Below are positions 8,530 to 16,990 of a stretch of DNA of 64,000 bases, piece after piece (within the stretch, counting starts at the first letter, position 1; each line of letters begins with the position of its first letter). Both the position numbers and the translations under genes were made by a program. The stretch is taken from positions 29,937-93,936 of the forward strand of contig DHVE01000104.1 in assembly GCA_002412495.1 (NCBI GenBank), written 5' to 3'. This stretch comes from Betaproteobacteria bacterium UBA5216 (GTDB lineage Bacteria; Pseudomonadota; Gammaproteobacteria; Burkholderiales; SG8-41). The notes under the pieces are model-generated. The model ran no database searches. It was not told the origin of the DNA and saw only the letters and a list, made by a program, of their open reading frames with translations.

Positions 8530-9153
8530 ATGAATTCCACACCCGAAGACGCCAGGGACCATCTGCCCGCCGGTATCGTGCGATCCATCTCGCGCGAGGA
8601 TCTGGCCAACCTGCCGATCAACCGGTATCACGGCGCGGTGCACCTGGTTGCCTCGCAACACGAAGTGGCGCAGGCACTGGCCGACATCCGCCAGGAGCGT
8701 GTGACCGGCTTCGATACCGAAACGCGGCCCGCGTTTCGCAAGGGCGAGTTTCATTTGCCGTGCCTCGTGCAGGTGGCCACCGCGCGCGCGGTGTATCTGT
8801 TTCCACTGCGCCACACCGAGGCATTTCCCGCGCTGACCGAACTGCTGTCCGAAGCACGCATCGCCAAGGTCGGCGTAGCGCTGGCGGATGACCTGCGCAC
8901 GCTGAAAGCAGTGTTTCCATTTCACGAAAAAAACATGGTCGATCTCGGCAAGGTCGCGCGAAGCCGGGGGCTGGAACAAACCGGCGTGCGCAATCTCGCC
9001 GCGATCTTTTTGGGTTTTCGCATCCCCAAGGGCGCGCGCACCTCGAACTGGGCCGCGCCGCGCTTGACCGAGGCGCAGGTGGCGTATGCGGCTACGGATG
9101 CGTGGGTTTGCCGCGAGCTTTATTTGCGGATGGAAACGCTGGGGCTTATTTGA
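8530..9153 (+). CDS. RNase D-like 3'-5' exonuclease (DEDDy)
   Basis: The 207-residue protein is a single DEDDy exonuclease domain without the HRDC domains of full RNase D. Motif Exo I is FDTETRP (D-x-E, about 60-66), Exo II is VGVALADDLRTL (about 114-125), and Exo III is YAATDAWVCRELY with the Y-x-x-x-D signature near 191. ATG 8530 gives the usual length for such stand-alone proteins; the longer frame from 8383 would overlap the divergent dUTPase gene. Its last 120 coding bases are nearly identical to 12518-12639, where an orphan copy of the 3' end lies, so this C-terminus (METLGLI) may have been replaced by recombination. Confidence 0.87.
   Translation: MNSTPEDARDHLPAGIVRSISREDLANLPINRYHGAVHLVASQHEVAQALADIRQERVTGFDTETRPAFRKGEFHLPCLVQVATARAVYLFPLRHTEAFPALTELLSEARIAKVGVALADDLRTLKAVFPFHEKNMVDLGKVARSRGLEQTGVRNLAAIFLGFRIPKGARTSNWAAPRLTEAQVAYAATDAWVCRELYLRMETLGLI
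8992..9113 (+). repeat. direct repeat copy 1 (3' end of the exonuclease gene)
   Basis: These 122 bases match 12518-12639 with one difference that I can see (GCGCGCG against GCGCACG). Beyond 9113 the two copies still encode similar residues but differ at many bases, so the conserved block has a sharp edge. It covers the catalytic Exo III region. Confidence 0.9.
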
Positions 9154-9850
9154 ACGATGTGGGCAAGGGGGGGATTGATTTGTCAATTCGGACATCATTA
9201 ATAATGATGCCTTGACCGTATCAGCTGGCATCCACATACGCGAACCGCTCTTAGCGAGTCGAAATTCGTGTTCTTGCGGCATGCCTTGGTGTGGATGCGG
9301 GTGATGCACAGGGCCTGCCCATGGCATTCGCCGTGATGCCGCCAGATGCGAGTTCTTTTCCGAGCGTATTCAGCGCATTCTCAATGTGCCCTCGCGATTG
9401 ACGCACTTGACGTCAAAGGGCCGCGATTCCATTGCGGATGTCCGGATCGAGAATGCGAAAGTCCAAGCCTTCCGGCGTGGTGTCGATCCTCAGATTTTAT
9501 CGCGGTTGGCGAGCCGGCGCATAAGTTGCATCGAGCATTAATCGACCAGGTTCTCCCGGCGTCCGTTAATCTGTTCTTGTCTAGCCGGCGATAAAAAGAA
9601 TCATTCGTTTTGTGTAATCGCGTACGTGAATAAACGTAGTTACGCGACGATCCAATTAAGAGACACTGATAACCGGTTGCTTGGTTGCGGGCCGCCATTC
9701 TGGTTGGGCAATGCGACTGAGCGAATCACTCGTTCGCAAAATCTTCGCGGGAAAATTCTGCAATGAACTTCCAGCGACAGGCGAGTAGATTTACCGGACA
9801 AAAATTATAAGGAGTCGTCGGTTCTAAAAAATAATTCTGGAGGAGATCGC
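9154..9850. other. 697-base region without a convincing gene
   Basis: Short open frames exist on both strands (for example 9346-9594 and 9381-9698), but none has a good start, ribosome site or recognisable motif. The sequence is less GC-rich than the flanks, especially around 9590-9850. It is the left part of the apparent insertion between the two exonuclease 3' ends and may hold decayed mobile DNA. I cannot identify an insertion sequence with confidence. Confidence 0.5.
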
Positions 9851-10387
9851 ATGAATAAGCTCGTGATAATGGGAAGTGTTTCGGCGTTGGCCGTACTTTC
9901 TGGCTGCGCCTCGGTAAGCCCGCAATATGTAGAGTGTTTGCAACCTAATCGCCGGGTCGCGGTTGAAATCGTTGGCAGCAAAGTCGCTTTGCCACCGAAA
10001 CCGAAACCTGGCGCCGAGCTAGCCAGTAAGCCCGCCAAGCCGGGTCGGGAAAACGTGATGATGAAGGCAATGGTGCAAGGGAATAGCGCCTTCGACTACG
10101 GTTCCGGAGCACTGAAGCCCGATGGCAAGGCCGAACTCGACAAACTGGCCAATTCCGTCATGAAGGGCGTCGGCAAAGACACGCGACCAACCACAGTGGG
10201 CGCCATTGTCATTTCCGGTCACATAGATGTCACGGAGGAAGCCGGCGGCAAACAGGCCGTCGGCGAAGCCCGCGCGGTTTCCGTAAGAGATTATCTCGTA
10301 AGTCGCGGGCTGGACGGTAAACTCATGTTCTGGGAAAGCAAGGGTGCAAAAGAGCCCATCCCCGTCACGAAGTTCTGCGAAAACTAG
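9851..10387 (+). CDS. OmpA-like lipoprotein
   Basis: A 178-residue protein with a lipoprotein signal: MNKLVIMGSVSALAVLSGC, the lipobox cysteine being residue 19. The second half resembles an OmpA C-terminal domain that binds peptidoglycan: FDYGSGALKPDGKAELDKLA (78-97), VISGHIDVTEE (near 120), and EARAVSVRDYLVSRGLD. The NxxLxxxRA pattern is weakened, so binding is likely but not certain. It would sit at the periplasmic face of the outer membrane. A strong GGAGGAG site lies just before the ATG. The gene is inside the insertion and has no obvious partner except the unknown 673-residue ORF. Confidence 0.82.
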   Translation: MNKLVIMGSVSALAVLSGCASVSPQYVECLQPNRRVAVEIVGSKVALPPKPKPGAELASKPAKPGRENVMMKAMVQGNSAFDYGSGALKPDGKAELDKLANSVMKGVGKDTRPTTVGAIVISGHIDVTEEAGGKQAVGEARAVSVRDYLVSRGLDGKLMFWESKGAKEPIPVTKFCEN

Positions 10388-10497
10388 CTGGCGTTCGCGC
10401 CTAGCGACTTCCGTGAGTAATTGTCACGTCCCTCGCGCTCCCGGTCCGAGGTGGACGGGGTCAGAGGTTTGTCAGAGCAACACAGGATGCCCACACA

Positions 10498-12519
10498 TTG
10501 AAACCGAAGCCACCATTGGCGCTTCCGGGAACGGCTGCGTATCGACGCTTGAGGTCGTGTCTAGACAGCGCCACCGATCCAAATCTTGAACCCGCCGCGA
10601 TAAGGTCTACGACGCTTACGGATCTTTTGGGACCGGCATTTCGTGTCAGGCTGAAAGCCCGCCGATTTCGTGGTTCTCAAAAAATATTCACCTTCTTGCA
10701 ATTTGGTATCGGTGGCCAGTTGCTTCGTTTTCACCCTTTTGGCGCAACCACGGGGGAATACGAAATTCGAGTTTCAAGAACGTCGGGATTGGTTTACCTG
10801 ACGGAACCGCGCTCATTACGAACTTGGGTGTCTACTCTTGAACCTTTCCGCAGCGCGCGCCGCGAGGGAAGAAACGCATCCGCGGTTGCGATTGGCGCTC
10901 CATTTGACGATCTGAACGCCGCGCGATGGTGCGCCCCACGCTTGGCTTATGCCGCAAGATGGCTCAAGGCACAGCACCGGAATTTGCCCGCTCCATCAAG
11001 GGATGGCCAGCCCCTGCCGGTGATGCTCACGGGTGCGGTGGTCGCGGGACTTCATATCATCGATCCCGTTACCGGAAAACAAATGGTAACACTGCGAAGC
11101 CACTCTCTCGCGGCGGGTCAAGCCTTCCTTACGGTGCAGAAGGAAGCGCTGCTGCTTGCCCAAGGCGCCACCGCGGTTTATTTCCCGGTAATTGATTTGC
11201 TCGCCCGTTGGGGAAATCAGCTTACGCGCAGCGCGATCTACGCCTCGGCGGAGGAAGCCCGGCAAAGGGCGGCAGAACTGGGTGCTCATCTGACTCTGGG
11301 GCGCCTGATGACGGAAGTTCTGGGTTCCAGCAAAGAGCCGAACGCCGATGTGCTGGCTCGTCTGGCTGCTTTTAGCGGTGCCGCGCAAACAATTTGCAGT
11401 GACCGCCGCGGAAGCATTAGTTTTGCGCTTACGCTTCCCCGAAGGCTTGGCGGCCGCGGAAAAATTACCTTTGGTCTAAGGGATTTCGGATCGTACGCAC
11501 GTTTCAATCCGGGTCTGTGCTGGATCCCCAATCGTGGTCTTATGATGCTGTGGACGAGTGTAGCGGGTGATGTTGCGGCCTTCGGTGTTTGCCGGGACGG
11601 CGTGCGCCGTTTCGGCGTGTTCGCGTCCGTGGAAGCGGCGCGGAGCGCGGCAGCCCTGACTCCCGCTACCCTTATTCGGGAAGCCGTCATCCGCAAGCGA
11701 GAGCCCGATAGTGATTTGTCCAGCCGGATTGCTCGATTCAATAGTTTCGATGTGACCCTGAAAGCCGACGGCGGTCAGGTTCCAGCAGGCGACGTGTTCA
11801 CGGCTACCGTAATTCGGTTCCAAACGCCTTCGTCGCGCGGCTTGTGGTCGCCGAAGATTTTGATCTCGCCCGCCGGCCCTCTCTTGGTTATGTACTCCAA
11901 AGCCACGGTCCGGCGTCCTAAGTGGCTTGCCTATGGCCCGCTCGCCAAGGGGACAAAGGCGTTACAGCGGATAACCCCCTGTGCCACGGGACGCGGCCAC
12001 CCGTCGCTCGAGTCCATGGCGGATTTGCTGGCAAGACAGTTATCCATTCGGGTAACCGTCGCCAGTCTCGAAGAAGGCGCCTCGGCCACACGGGATGAAA
12101 TGCATTACATCCTGCGGCAGGTCGTTCCCAATGGTTTTCAGGATTGGCAGCGCAAGGCGCGCGATGTGCAGGTGAGACAGTTTTACGACATGGCAGCGAC
12201 ACTCCGGGAAGCCTTGTTATCGCAGGACGAGGCTCGCAGGCGTGAAGCGCTCGTGGCAACCGAATATTTCTATTTTGGTAAACCAACCGAGCAAATACTG
12301 AATCTCCATGCACCGCTTTTCAAGGCGGATTCCGCAGCTTGGTCGGCGGTGTTCAGGGAGGGCGGGTGTGCCGACACGCGCGCCAAGGAATTGGTTCGCA
12401 GTCTGGGATATTTCATATCAGATCGTCCGAAACAGGGGTTGCCGACAACGATGCATTCGCGATTCTCCAAATTTCAGGGCGCCATGGTTCAGTTGAGTGC
12501 CGCACAGGCTGAAGCATAA
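10498..12519 (+). CDS. large protein of unknown function (673 aa)
   Basis: I do not recognise this protein. It is 673 residues if it starts at the TTG at 10498, which has a weak AGGA about eleven bases upstream. Codon use is less biased towards G or C at third positions than in the neighbours. It is basic, rich in Arg and Ala, without signal peptide, membrane span or nucleotide-binding motif. Segments of the form ...LTGAVVAGLHIIDPVTGK and ...FGLRDFGSYARFN suggest repeated beta-rich units. No integrase or transposase motif is visible. Its TAA stop (12517-12519) overlaps the first bases of the second direct repeat at 12518, so the frame ends precisely at the repeat junction. Probably acquired DNA. 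Confidence 0.6.
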   Translation: MKPKPPLALPGTAAYRRLRSCLDSATDPNLEPAAIRSTTLTDLLGPAFRVRLKARRFRGSQKIFTFLQFGIGGQLLRFHPFGATTGEYEIRVSRTSGLVYLTEPRSLRTWVSTLEPFRSARREGRNASAVAIGAPFDDLNAARWCAPRLAYAARWLKAQHRNLPAPSRDGQPLPVMLTGAVVAGLHIIDPVTGKQMVTLRSHSLAAGQAFLTVQKEALLLAQGATAVYFPVIDLLARWGNQLTRSAIYASAEEARQRAAELGAHLTLGRLMTEVLGSSKEPNADVLARLAAFSGAAQTICSDRRGSISFALTLPRRLGGRGKITFGLRDFGSYARFNPGLCWIPNRGLMMLWTSVAGDVAAFGVCRDGVRRFGVFASVEAARSAAALTPATLIREAVIRKREPDSDLSSRIARFNSFDVTLKADGGQVPAGDVFTATVIRFQTPSSRGLWSPKILISPAGPLLVMYSKATVRRPKWLAYGPLAKGTKALQRITPCATGRGHPSLESMADLLARQLSIRVTVASLEEGASATRDEMHYILRQVVPNGFQDWQRKARDVQVRQFYDMAATLREALLSQDEARRREALVATEYFYFGKPTEQILNLHAPLFKADSAAWSAVFREGGCADTRAKELVRSLGYFISDRPKQGLPTTMHSRFSKFQGAMVQLSAAQAEA

Positions 12520-12639
12520 TCTCGCCGCGATCTTTTTGGGTTTTCGCATCCCCAAGGGCGCACGCACCTCGAACTGGGCCGCGCCGCGCTTGACCGAGGC
12601 GCAGGTGGCGTATGCGGCTACGGATGCGTGGGTTTGCCG
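12518..12639 (+). repeat. direct repeat copy 2
   Basis: This is the second copy of the 122-base block at 8992-9113, about 3.5 kb downstream in the same orientation. The two copies bracket the OmpA-like lipoprotein and the 673-residue ORF. Confidence 0.9.
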
Positions 12640-12706
12640 GGAGATCTACCTTCGAATGGAAGCGCTGGAGTTCTTGCATGAAAGACTGGCCGATGAAATC
12701 AGTTGA
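12518..12706 (+). pseudogene. detached 3' end of an RNase D-like exonuclease gene
   Basis: The frame encodes the last 62 residues of a DEDDy exonuclease (from NLAAIFLG through the Exo III YAATD motif) with no 5' part. After the shared block it reads REIYLRMEALEFLHERLADEIS, a longer tail than that of the intact gene (RELYLRMETLGLI). The longer tail may be the original end of the resident gene, left behind when the insertion supplied a new 3' end. An alternative is a simple local duplication followed by drift. Confidence 0.75.
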
Positions 12707-12751
12707 GGAGCCGCACGTCTTTTTCCGTGCGCAGCGGTGAGTAGTCCTGAC

Positions 12752-13660
12752 TTAACGATCGTCCAAAGAATCGTTCTTTGCGGCTGCCCGCAATATTTCG
12801 ACCAAACGAATCGCAACGGGCGATAGGTAGCCGCCCTCCCTATAAATTACGCCCACGGCTTGTCGCCATTTCACTTCCTTGAGTGGTAGCGCCTTTACGC
12901 GTAGGTGTGCCGCCGCTTGTTGAATCACGCGATTCGACGTAAAGCTCAGCAGATTGGACGATGCGACCAGCAGCAGCCGCATGCGCAATGATCTTGACTG
13001 GACTGCCACCCGCGGCGCGGGCAATCCGCGGCTCGTAAATGCCGCGTGTAGCCAGTGCCAAGGAAACATATTGATCGGTGAAAGCACCCAACGCTCGCGC
13101 GTGAGTTCGAGCATCGTCACCGACCTGCGTCTCGCCAGCGGATGGCTCATGGATACACAAACGACGATATCATCATCGTAAATGGATTCCAGAACGCAGC
13201 CTGCGACGGGCGTCTCAGGCAGGTAGTTAACGATGAGGTCCAATTCGCCCTTTTGCAGCATGGGGACCAGTACATCATTGTCGGAAACGGAGATGTCCAC
13301 GGTTGCGCGAGGCGAGACATTGAGCAGTCTGGCATAGGCACTGTACGTTTCCTCGACGCGGACCGGGCTTGTGCCCACACGCAGATGCCCGGCTTGTCCT
13401 GAGCTCAGATGTTCTGCTTCGCGCAACACGTCCTGCATGGTTAAGCGAATCCGGCTGACTTGCGCCATCAATGCCGTTCCGACCGGGGTCAACTCAATGC
13501 CCTTTGGCGTACGTCGGGTGAGCTTCGCGTTCAAGCTTTGCTCGAGTCGGCGCAGGCACTTGCTCAGCGCCGCCGGACTCATATTCAGATCGTCCGCGGC
13601 ACGCCGTACGTTGCCGAGTGCCGCGATCTTGGCGAAATATTCAAGGTCGCGTAATTCCAT
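12752..13660 (-). CDS. LysR-family transcriptional regulator
   Basis: A 302-residue LTTR with an N-terminal winged helix-turn-helix (residues 1-60; LEYFAKIAALGNVRRAADDL and SPAALSKCLRRLE are its helices). An effector-binding domain follows, from about residue 90. It is divergent from the Bug receptor gene at 13767, with 106 bases between the starts, the standard layout in which the LTTR controls the neighbour and itself in response to a catabolic ligand. The effector is unknown. ATG 13660 begins directly at the canonical MELRDLEYF start. Confidence 0.9.
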   Translation of the reverse strand: MELRDLEYFAKIAALGNVRRAADDLNMSPAALSKCLRRLEQSLNAKLTRRTPKGIELTPVGTALMAQVSRIRLTMQDVLREAEHLSSGQAGHLRVGTSPVRVEETYSAYARLLNVSPRATVDISVSDNDVLVPMLQKGELDLIVNYLPETPVAGCVLESIYDDDIVVCVSMSHPLARRRSVTMLELTRERWVLSPINMFPWHWLHAAFTSRGLPAPRVAVQSRSLRMRLLLVASSNLLSFTSNRVIQQAAAHLRVKALPLKEVKWRQAVGVIYREGGYLSPVAIRLVEILRAAAKNDSLDDR

Positions 13661-13766
13661 GGTGTTTACCTAAATTTAACAAGTATTGAATCCTAGATAG
13701 TTGCGGATACCAAGATGCGCTGTCAACATGTCCTCAAAGATCACTATTTTTCGAACGGGAGGATTC
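13661..13766. promoter_or_regulatory. divergent control region between LysR and Bug genes
   Basis: The 106 bases between the two divergent starts should hold both promoters and the LysR operator, by analogy with other LTTR loci. An AT-rich stretch at 13672-13690 contains an imperfect ATT-to-AAT dyad that could be an LTTR box, but the match is weak. GGGAGG at 13758-13763 is the Bug gene's ribosome site. Confidence 0.4.
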
Positions 13767-14756
13767 ATGTATCGCCTGGCTCGTAACATAACGAGAACCG
13801 TGATGTCCGCTTGCGCCTTGCTGACCTGCATGCCCATGGTGGCCGCGCACGCGGCGCAAGGTTACCCGTCAAAACCTGTTCGCATCATTACCGGCACGTC
13901 GGCAACCTTTGCGGATATCGTCAGTCGCCAGATTGCAGCGCAACTATACGAGCGCTGGGGGCATCCCGTCATCGTTGAAAACCGGCCTGGCCCCGCGCAA
14001 ACCATCAGTACGGCTGCCGCAGCCAAGGCTGCGCCGGACGGTTATACGCTGGTGATGGCTGATCGTTCGGGGATCGCGGTGGCGCCCAGCCTGTTTCGCA
14101 ATCTGCCCTACGAACCGATCAAGGATTTAGCGCCCATTACACTGATCGCCAAAACACCCTTAATCATGATTGCACATTCATCGGTTTCCGCGTCGAACCT
14201 GCGCGAATTTATCGCGCAAGTAAAGCAGTTCCCGCAAGGCTTGAACTACGCTTCGCCGGGGCCGGGCACGGCCGGTAACCTAGAGGGAGAATTGATGAAA
14301 CAACTCACTGGCGCGAACCTTGTGTCCGTCCACTACAAAGGGGGTGGCGCCGCTATGCTGGCCATACTCAGCGGAGAAGTGAATTTCGGCCTGATGGTGC
14401 CGCTCCTCGCCATTCCGCACTTGAAAACCGGCAAGGTCAAGGCCTTTGCGGTGACGAGTCAAGACCGCTTCACGGGGACGCCGGATTTGCCGACCGTGAC
14501 CGAAGCCGGGTTCCCTGAGTTGAGGTCGGAGTATTGGATTGGAATGCTGGCGCCGGCGCGAACGCCAGAATCCATCATCGGCAAATTGAATGCCGACATT
14601 GTCGATATCGTGCGCACGCCTGCAATGCAATCGACGCTAACGGCTCAAGCTGCCATCCTTGCTCCTAACAGCCCGCGGGAATTTGCCGCATTTATCGAAA
14701 GCGAAACCGGCAAGTGGAGCAAAGTTATCAGAACCGCCGGGCTAAAGGCAGAGTAA
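13767..14756 (+). CDS. Bug-family (TctC) solute-binding receptor
   Basis: A 329-residue receptor with signal peptide MYRLARNITRTVMSACALL...AHA, cleaved near residue 29 before QGYPSKPVRIITG. Bug landmarks: VIVENRPGPAQT, KAAPDGYTLVM, NYASPGPGTAGNLEGEL, SVHYKGGGAAML and a WSKVIRTAGLKAE end. The usual PFxPGG loop reads ITGTSATFAD, so the first ligand loop is unusual. ATG 13767 follows GGGAGG with good spacing, better than the upstream frame from 13701. The divergent LysR gene is the likely regulator. No membrane components of a transporter are adjacent. Confidence 0.9.
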   Translation: MYRLARNITRTVMSACALLTCMPMVAAHAAQGYPSKPVRIITGTSATFADIVSRQIAAQLYERWGHPVIVENRPGPAQTISTAAAAKAAPDGYTLVMADRSGIAVAPSLFRNLPYEPIKDLAPITLIAKTPLIMIAHSSVSASNLREFIAQVKQFPQGLNYASPGPGTAGNLEGELMKQLTGANLVSVHYKGGGAAMLAILSGEVNFGLMVPLLAIPHLKTGKVKAFAVTSQDRFTGTPDLPTVTEAGFPELRSEYWIGMLAPARTPESIIGKLNADIVDIVRTPAMQSTLTAQAAILAPNSPREFAAFIESETGKWSKVIRTAGLKAE

Positions 14757-14864
14757 GGGTAGAAGTAGCGATAACGGGTGGTCGGCAATGCCGTACTTAC
14801 AGTTACCTATGAAATTCGTTATCCATTGGACATCGCGCAAGACGAACGCCGGGTAATCTTGTCT

Positions 14865-15863
14865 TCAAAATTTTTGCACGTTAAACATTGCCTCCCCCCG
14901 CGCCCAATGCCCAAAGTTGGCAATAAACATCTCGGCGCAACGCGGTTCGTTACCGGTGGAGGCCGATGCGTTGTGCGGGGAGATGATGACGTTGGGCAGG
15001 TCCCATAGCGGCGAATCAGCGGGCAGGGGTTCTGGCACGTGAGCATCTAGCGTCGCGCCGCCGAGTTGTCCGCTTTTCAGCGCGGCGATCATGGCGGCTT
15101 GATCGACGACTTCTCCGCGCGCGACGTTGATGAGCTTCGCGCCTTTTTTCATGCGCTTGAAGGCATCGGCATTGAGCAGGTTTTCGGTCTCTTTGGTCAG
15201 CGGGCAGCACAGCATGATCCAGTCGGCGCGCGGGTAGAGTTCCGGCAGCTTTGCGGGCGGGTGCAGTTCGTCCACCGTGTCGTCGGCTTGCTTGGGCGTG
15301 CGGCGCACGCCGATCACCTTGAGGCCGAAAGCTTGTGCGTAGACGGCGACCTTTTTGCCGATGGCGCCCACGCCGATCAAGAGCATAGTTTGTCCGCGTA
15401 GATCGTTCGGCAGCGCGGCGCCGCGTATGGGTTTCCATTCGTGTTTGGCCTGGTTGTGGATGTGGCTGCCGAAGCCGCGCGCGAGCATGAGTAACCCGGT
15501 GATGCCGGTTTGCGCCACGGGCTCGGCATTCGAGCCGGTGGAACTGGTGGTGATCACACCCTTGGCATTGAGTTCGCTCACATGCAACTGCTGGCCAATG
15601 CCGGAGCTGGTGTAATGCACCCATTTCAGATTCGGCAGGTTAAGCAACGCGTCGGTGTAGGCGCCGTACAGTTGTTCATCGAAGCGCATGTCGCGGTCGA
15701 GGAAAATGAAATTCACGCGCGCGCGTTCCTCGGCGGACAGCCGCGCGCCTTTTTCGGCGGGTAGCGTCATGAAGGTAACCGGCTTGCCGGCGGTGTCGCC
15801 AATGGCTTTGAAGGCGGCGCCAAATTGCGCAATGAATTCCTTGGATACGAGGGCAGTGATCAT
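14865..15863 (-). CDS. D-2-hydroxyacid dehydrogenase
   Basis: A 332-residue NAD(P)-dependent 2-hydroxyacid dehydrogenase. The Rossmann motif is LIGVGAIGKKVAVYAQAFG (about 160-178). The catalytic set is Arg in NVARGEVVD (about 250), Glu in DAHVPEPLP (about 279) and His in SPHNAS (about 297). The family reduces 2-keto acids or oxidises D-2-hydroxyacids. The N-terminal substrate domain has the TSSGIGQQLHV loop seen in glyoxylate/hydroxypyruvate-type enzymes, though the substrate is open. It lies downstream of the Bug genes at 15974 and 16991 on the same strand, with a 110-base gap. Confidence 0.88.
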   Translation of the reverse strand: MITALVSKEFIAQFGAAFKAIGDTAGKPVTFMTLPAEKGARLSAEERARVNFIFLDRDMRFDEQLYGAYTDALLNLPNLKWVHYTSSGIGQQLHVSELNAKGVITTSSTGSNAEPVAQTGITGLLMLARGFGSHIHNQAKHEWKPIRGAALPNDLRGQTMLLIGVGAIGKKVAVYAQAFGLKVIGVRRTPKQADDTVDELHPPAKLPELYPRADWIMLCCPLTKETENLLNADAFKRMKKGAKLINVARGEVVDQAAMIAALKSGQLGGATLDAHVPEPLPADSPLWDLPNVIISPHNASASTGNEPRCAEMFIANFGHWARGEAMFNVQKF

Positions 15864-15973
15864 TTTGTTGTTGGGAGTGGGAAGTAGGGAGTGGGGAGTA
15901 AAGCGTCAGGCGTCACGCGGGTGGAGCACGGCGGGGTTGCGGCACGCTCCTCACGCCTAACGCCTCACGAACT

Positions 15974-16966
15974 TCAATCAGCTTTCATGCCGCGTTGTTT
16001 GATCACTCTGCCCCACTTGTCGATCTCTTTCTTGAGGTGGGCGGCAAATTCATCGGGTGTGCTGGCGATAATTTCCAGCCCGCTGTCGCTGAAGCGTTTG
16101 ATCTGATCCGCGGCGGCGAGGGATTTTTTGATGCGTTCGGACAATGCATTCACGACCGCACGCGGTGTGTTCTTGGGTGCGAGCAAGCCTTGCCAGGTGG
16201 TGAATTCGTAACCGGGCAGTGTGTCGCCGATGGAGGGCACGTCGGGCATTTGCGGTGCGCGCTTGACACTGGTGACGCCGATCGCGCGCAGTTTTCCGCT
16301 GCGCACATGGGCCAGTGTGTCAGGCAACGCGGGAAATCCGATGCCGACTTCGCCGGACATGGCGGCGATCATCGCCGGGCCGCCACCTTTAAAGTGGATT
16401 ACCGCGATATTGGTCTTGGCGAGGTAGTTAAAGAGTTCGCCCGCGATATGCGGATTGGTGCCCGGCCCGGCGGAGCCGTAATTGAGCATGTTGCCGCGCG
16501 AGCGGGCCAGTTCAATCAGATCGCGCACCGATCGGACCGGCAGCGACGGATGCACAATGCAAGCCGTGGCGGTGCCGGTCAACAGGGATATCGGTACAAA
16601 ATCACGCACTACGTCGTAGGGCACTTTGCCGTACAGAAAATGATTGGTGACCAGTGGTATGGTGTTGACCACCAGCGTGTAACCGTCGCCCGGTGCGTTG
16701 GCGGCGAGTTCCATGCCGATGTTGCCGGACGCGCCGCTGCGGTTGTCGATTACGAACGTTTGACCGTAGCTTTCGGAGAGCCGCGCGGCAATCATGCGGC
16801 CGACGGTGTCGACACTGCCGCCCGGCGGAAACGGGGCAATGATGCGCACGGATTTTGCGGGGTAGTTGTCCGACTGCGCCGCGCACCAACCCGAAAGCGT
16901 CAGCAAAGCCAGTAAGGCCAGTGCCGCACAGGCGTTTTTTTGCATAACTATTTGTTTATTAGACAT
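15974..16966 (-). CDS. Bug-family (TctC) solute-binding receptor
   Basis: A 330-residue receptor. The signal peptide spans MQKNACAALALLALLTLSGWCAAQ, ending near residue 31, then YPAKSVRIIAPFPPGGSVD with the canonical PFxPGG loop. Others: FVIDNRSGASGNIG, NAPGDGYTLVV, NYGSAGPGTNPHIAGEL, VIHFKGGGPAMIAAMSGEV and WGRVIKQRGMKAD at the end. The ATG at 16966 is used; ATG 16945 is an alternative since neither has a clear Shine-Dalgarno. It follows another Bug gene (16991) after only 24 bases, so the two are probably co-transcribed and may be recent relatives. Confidence 0.9.
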   Translation of the reverse strand: MSNKQIVMQKNACAALALLALLTLSGWCAAQSDNYPAKSVRIIAPFPPGGSVDTVGRMIAARLSESYGQTFVIDNRSGASGNIGMELAANAPGDGYTLVVNTIPLVTNHFLYGKVPYDVVRDFVPISLLTGTATACIVHPSLPVRSVRDLIELARSRGNMLNYGSAGPGTNPHIAGELFNYLAKTNIAVIHFKGGGPAMIAAMSGEVGIGFPALPDTLAHVRSGKLRAIGVTSVKRAPQMPDVPSIGDTLPGYEFTTWQGLLAPKNTPRAVVNALSERIKKSLAAADQIKRFSDSGLEIIASTPDEFAAHLKKEIDKWGRVIKQRGMKAD

Positions 16967-16990
16967 AATTTATCGACTTTGAGGGCGTGC

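Noticed and set aside
9346..9698. Short ORFs on both strands within the insertion.
   Set aside because: No ribosome site, no motif and lower GC; treated as non-coding or decayed DNA.
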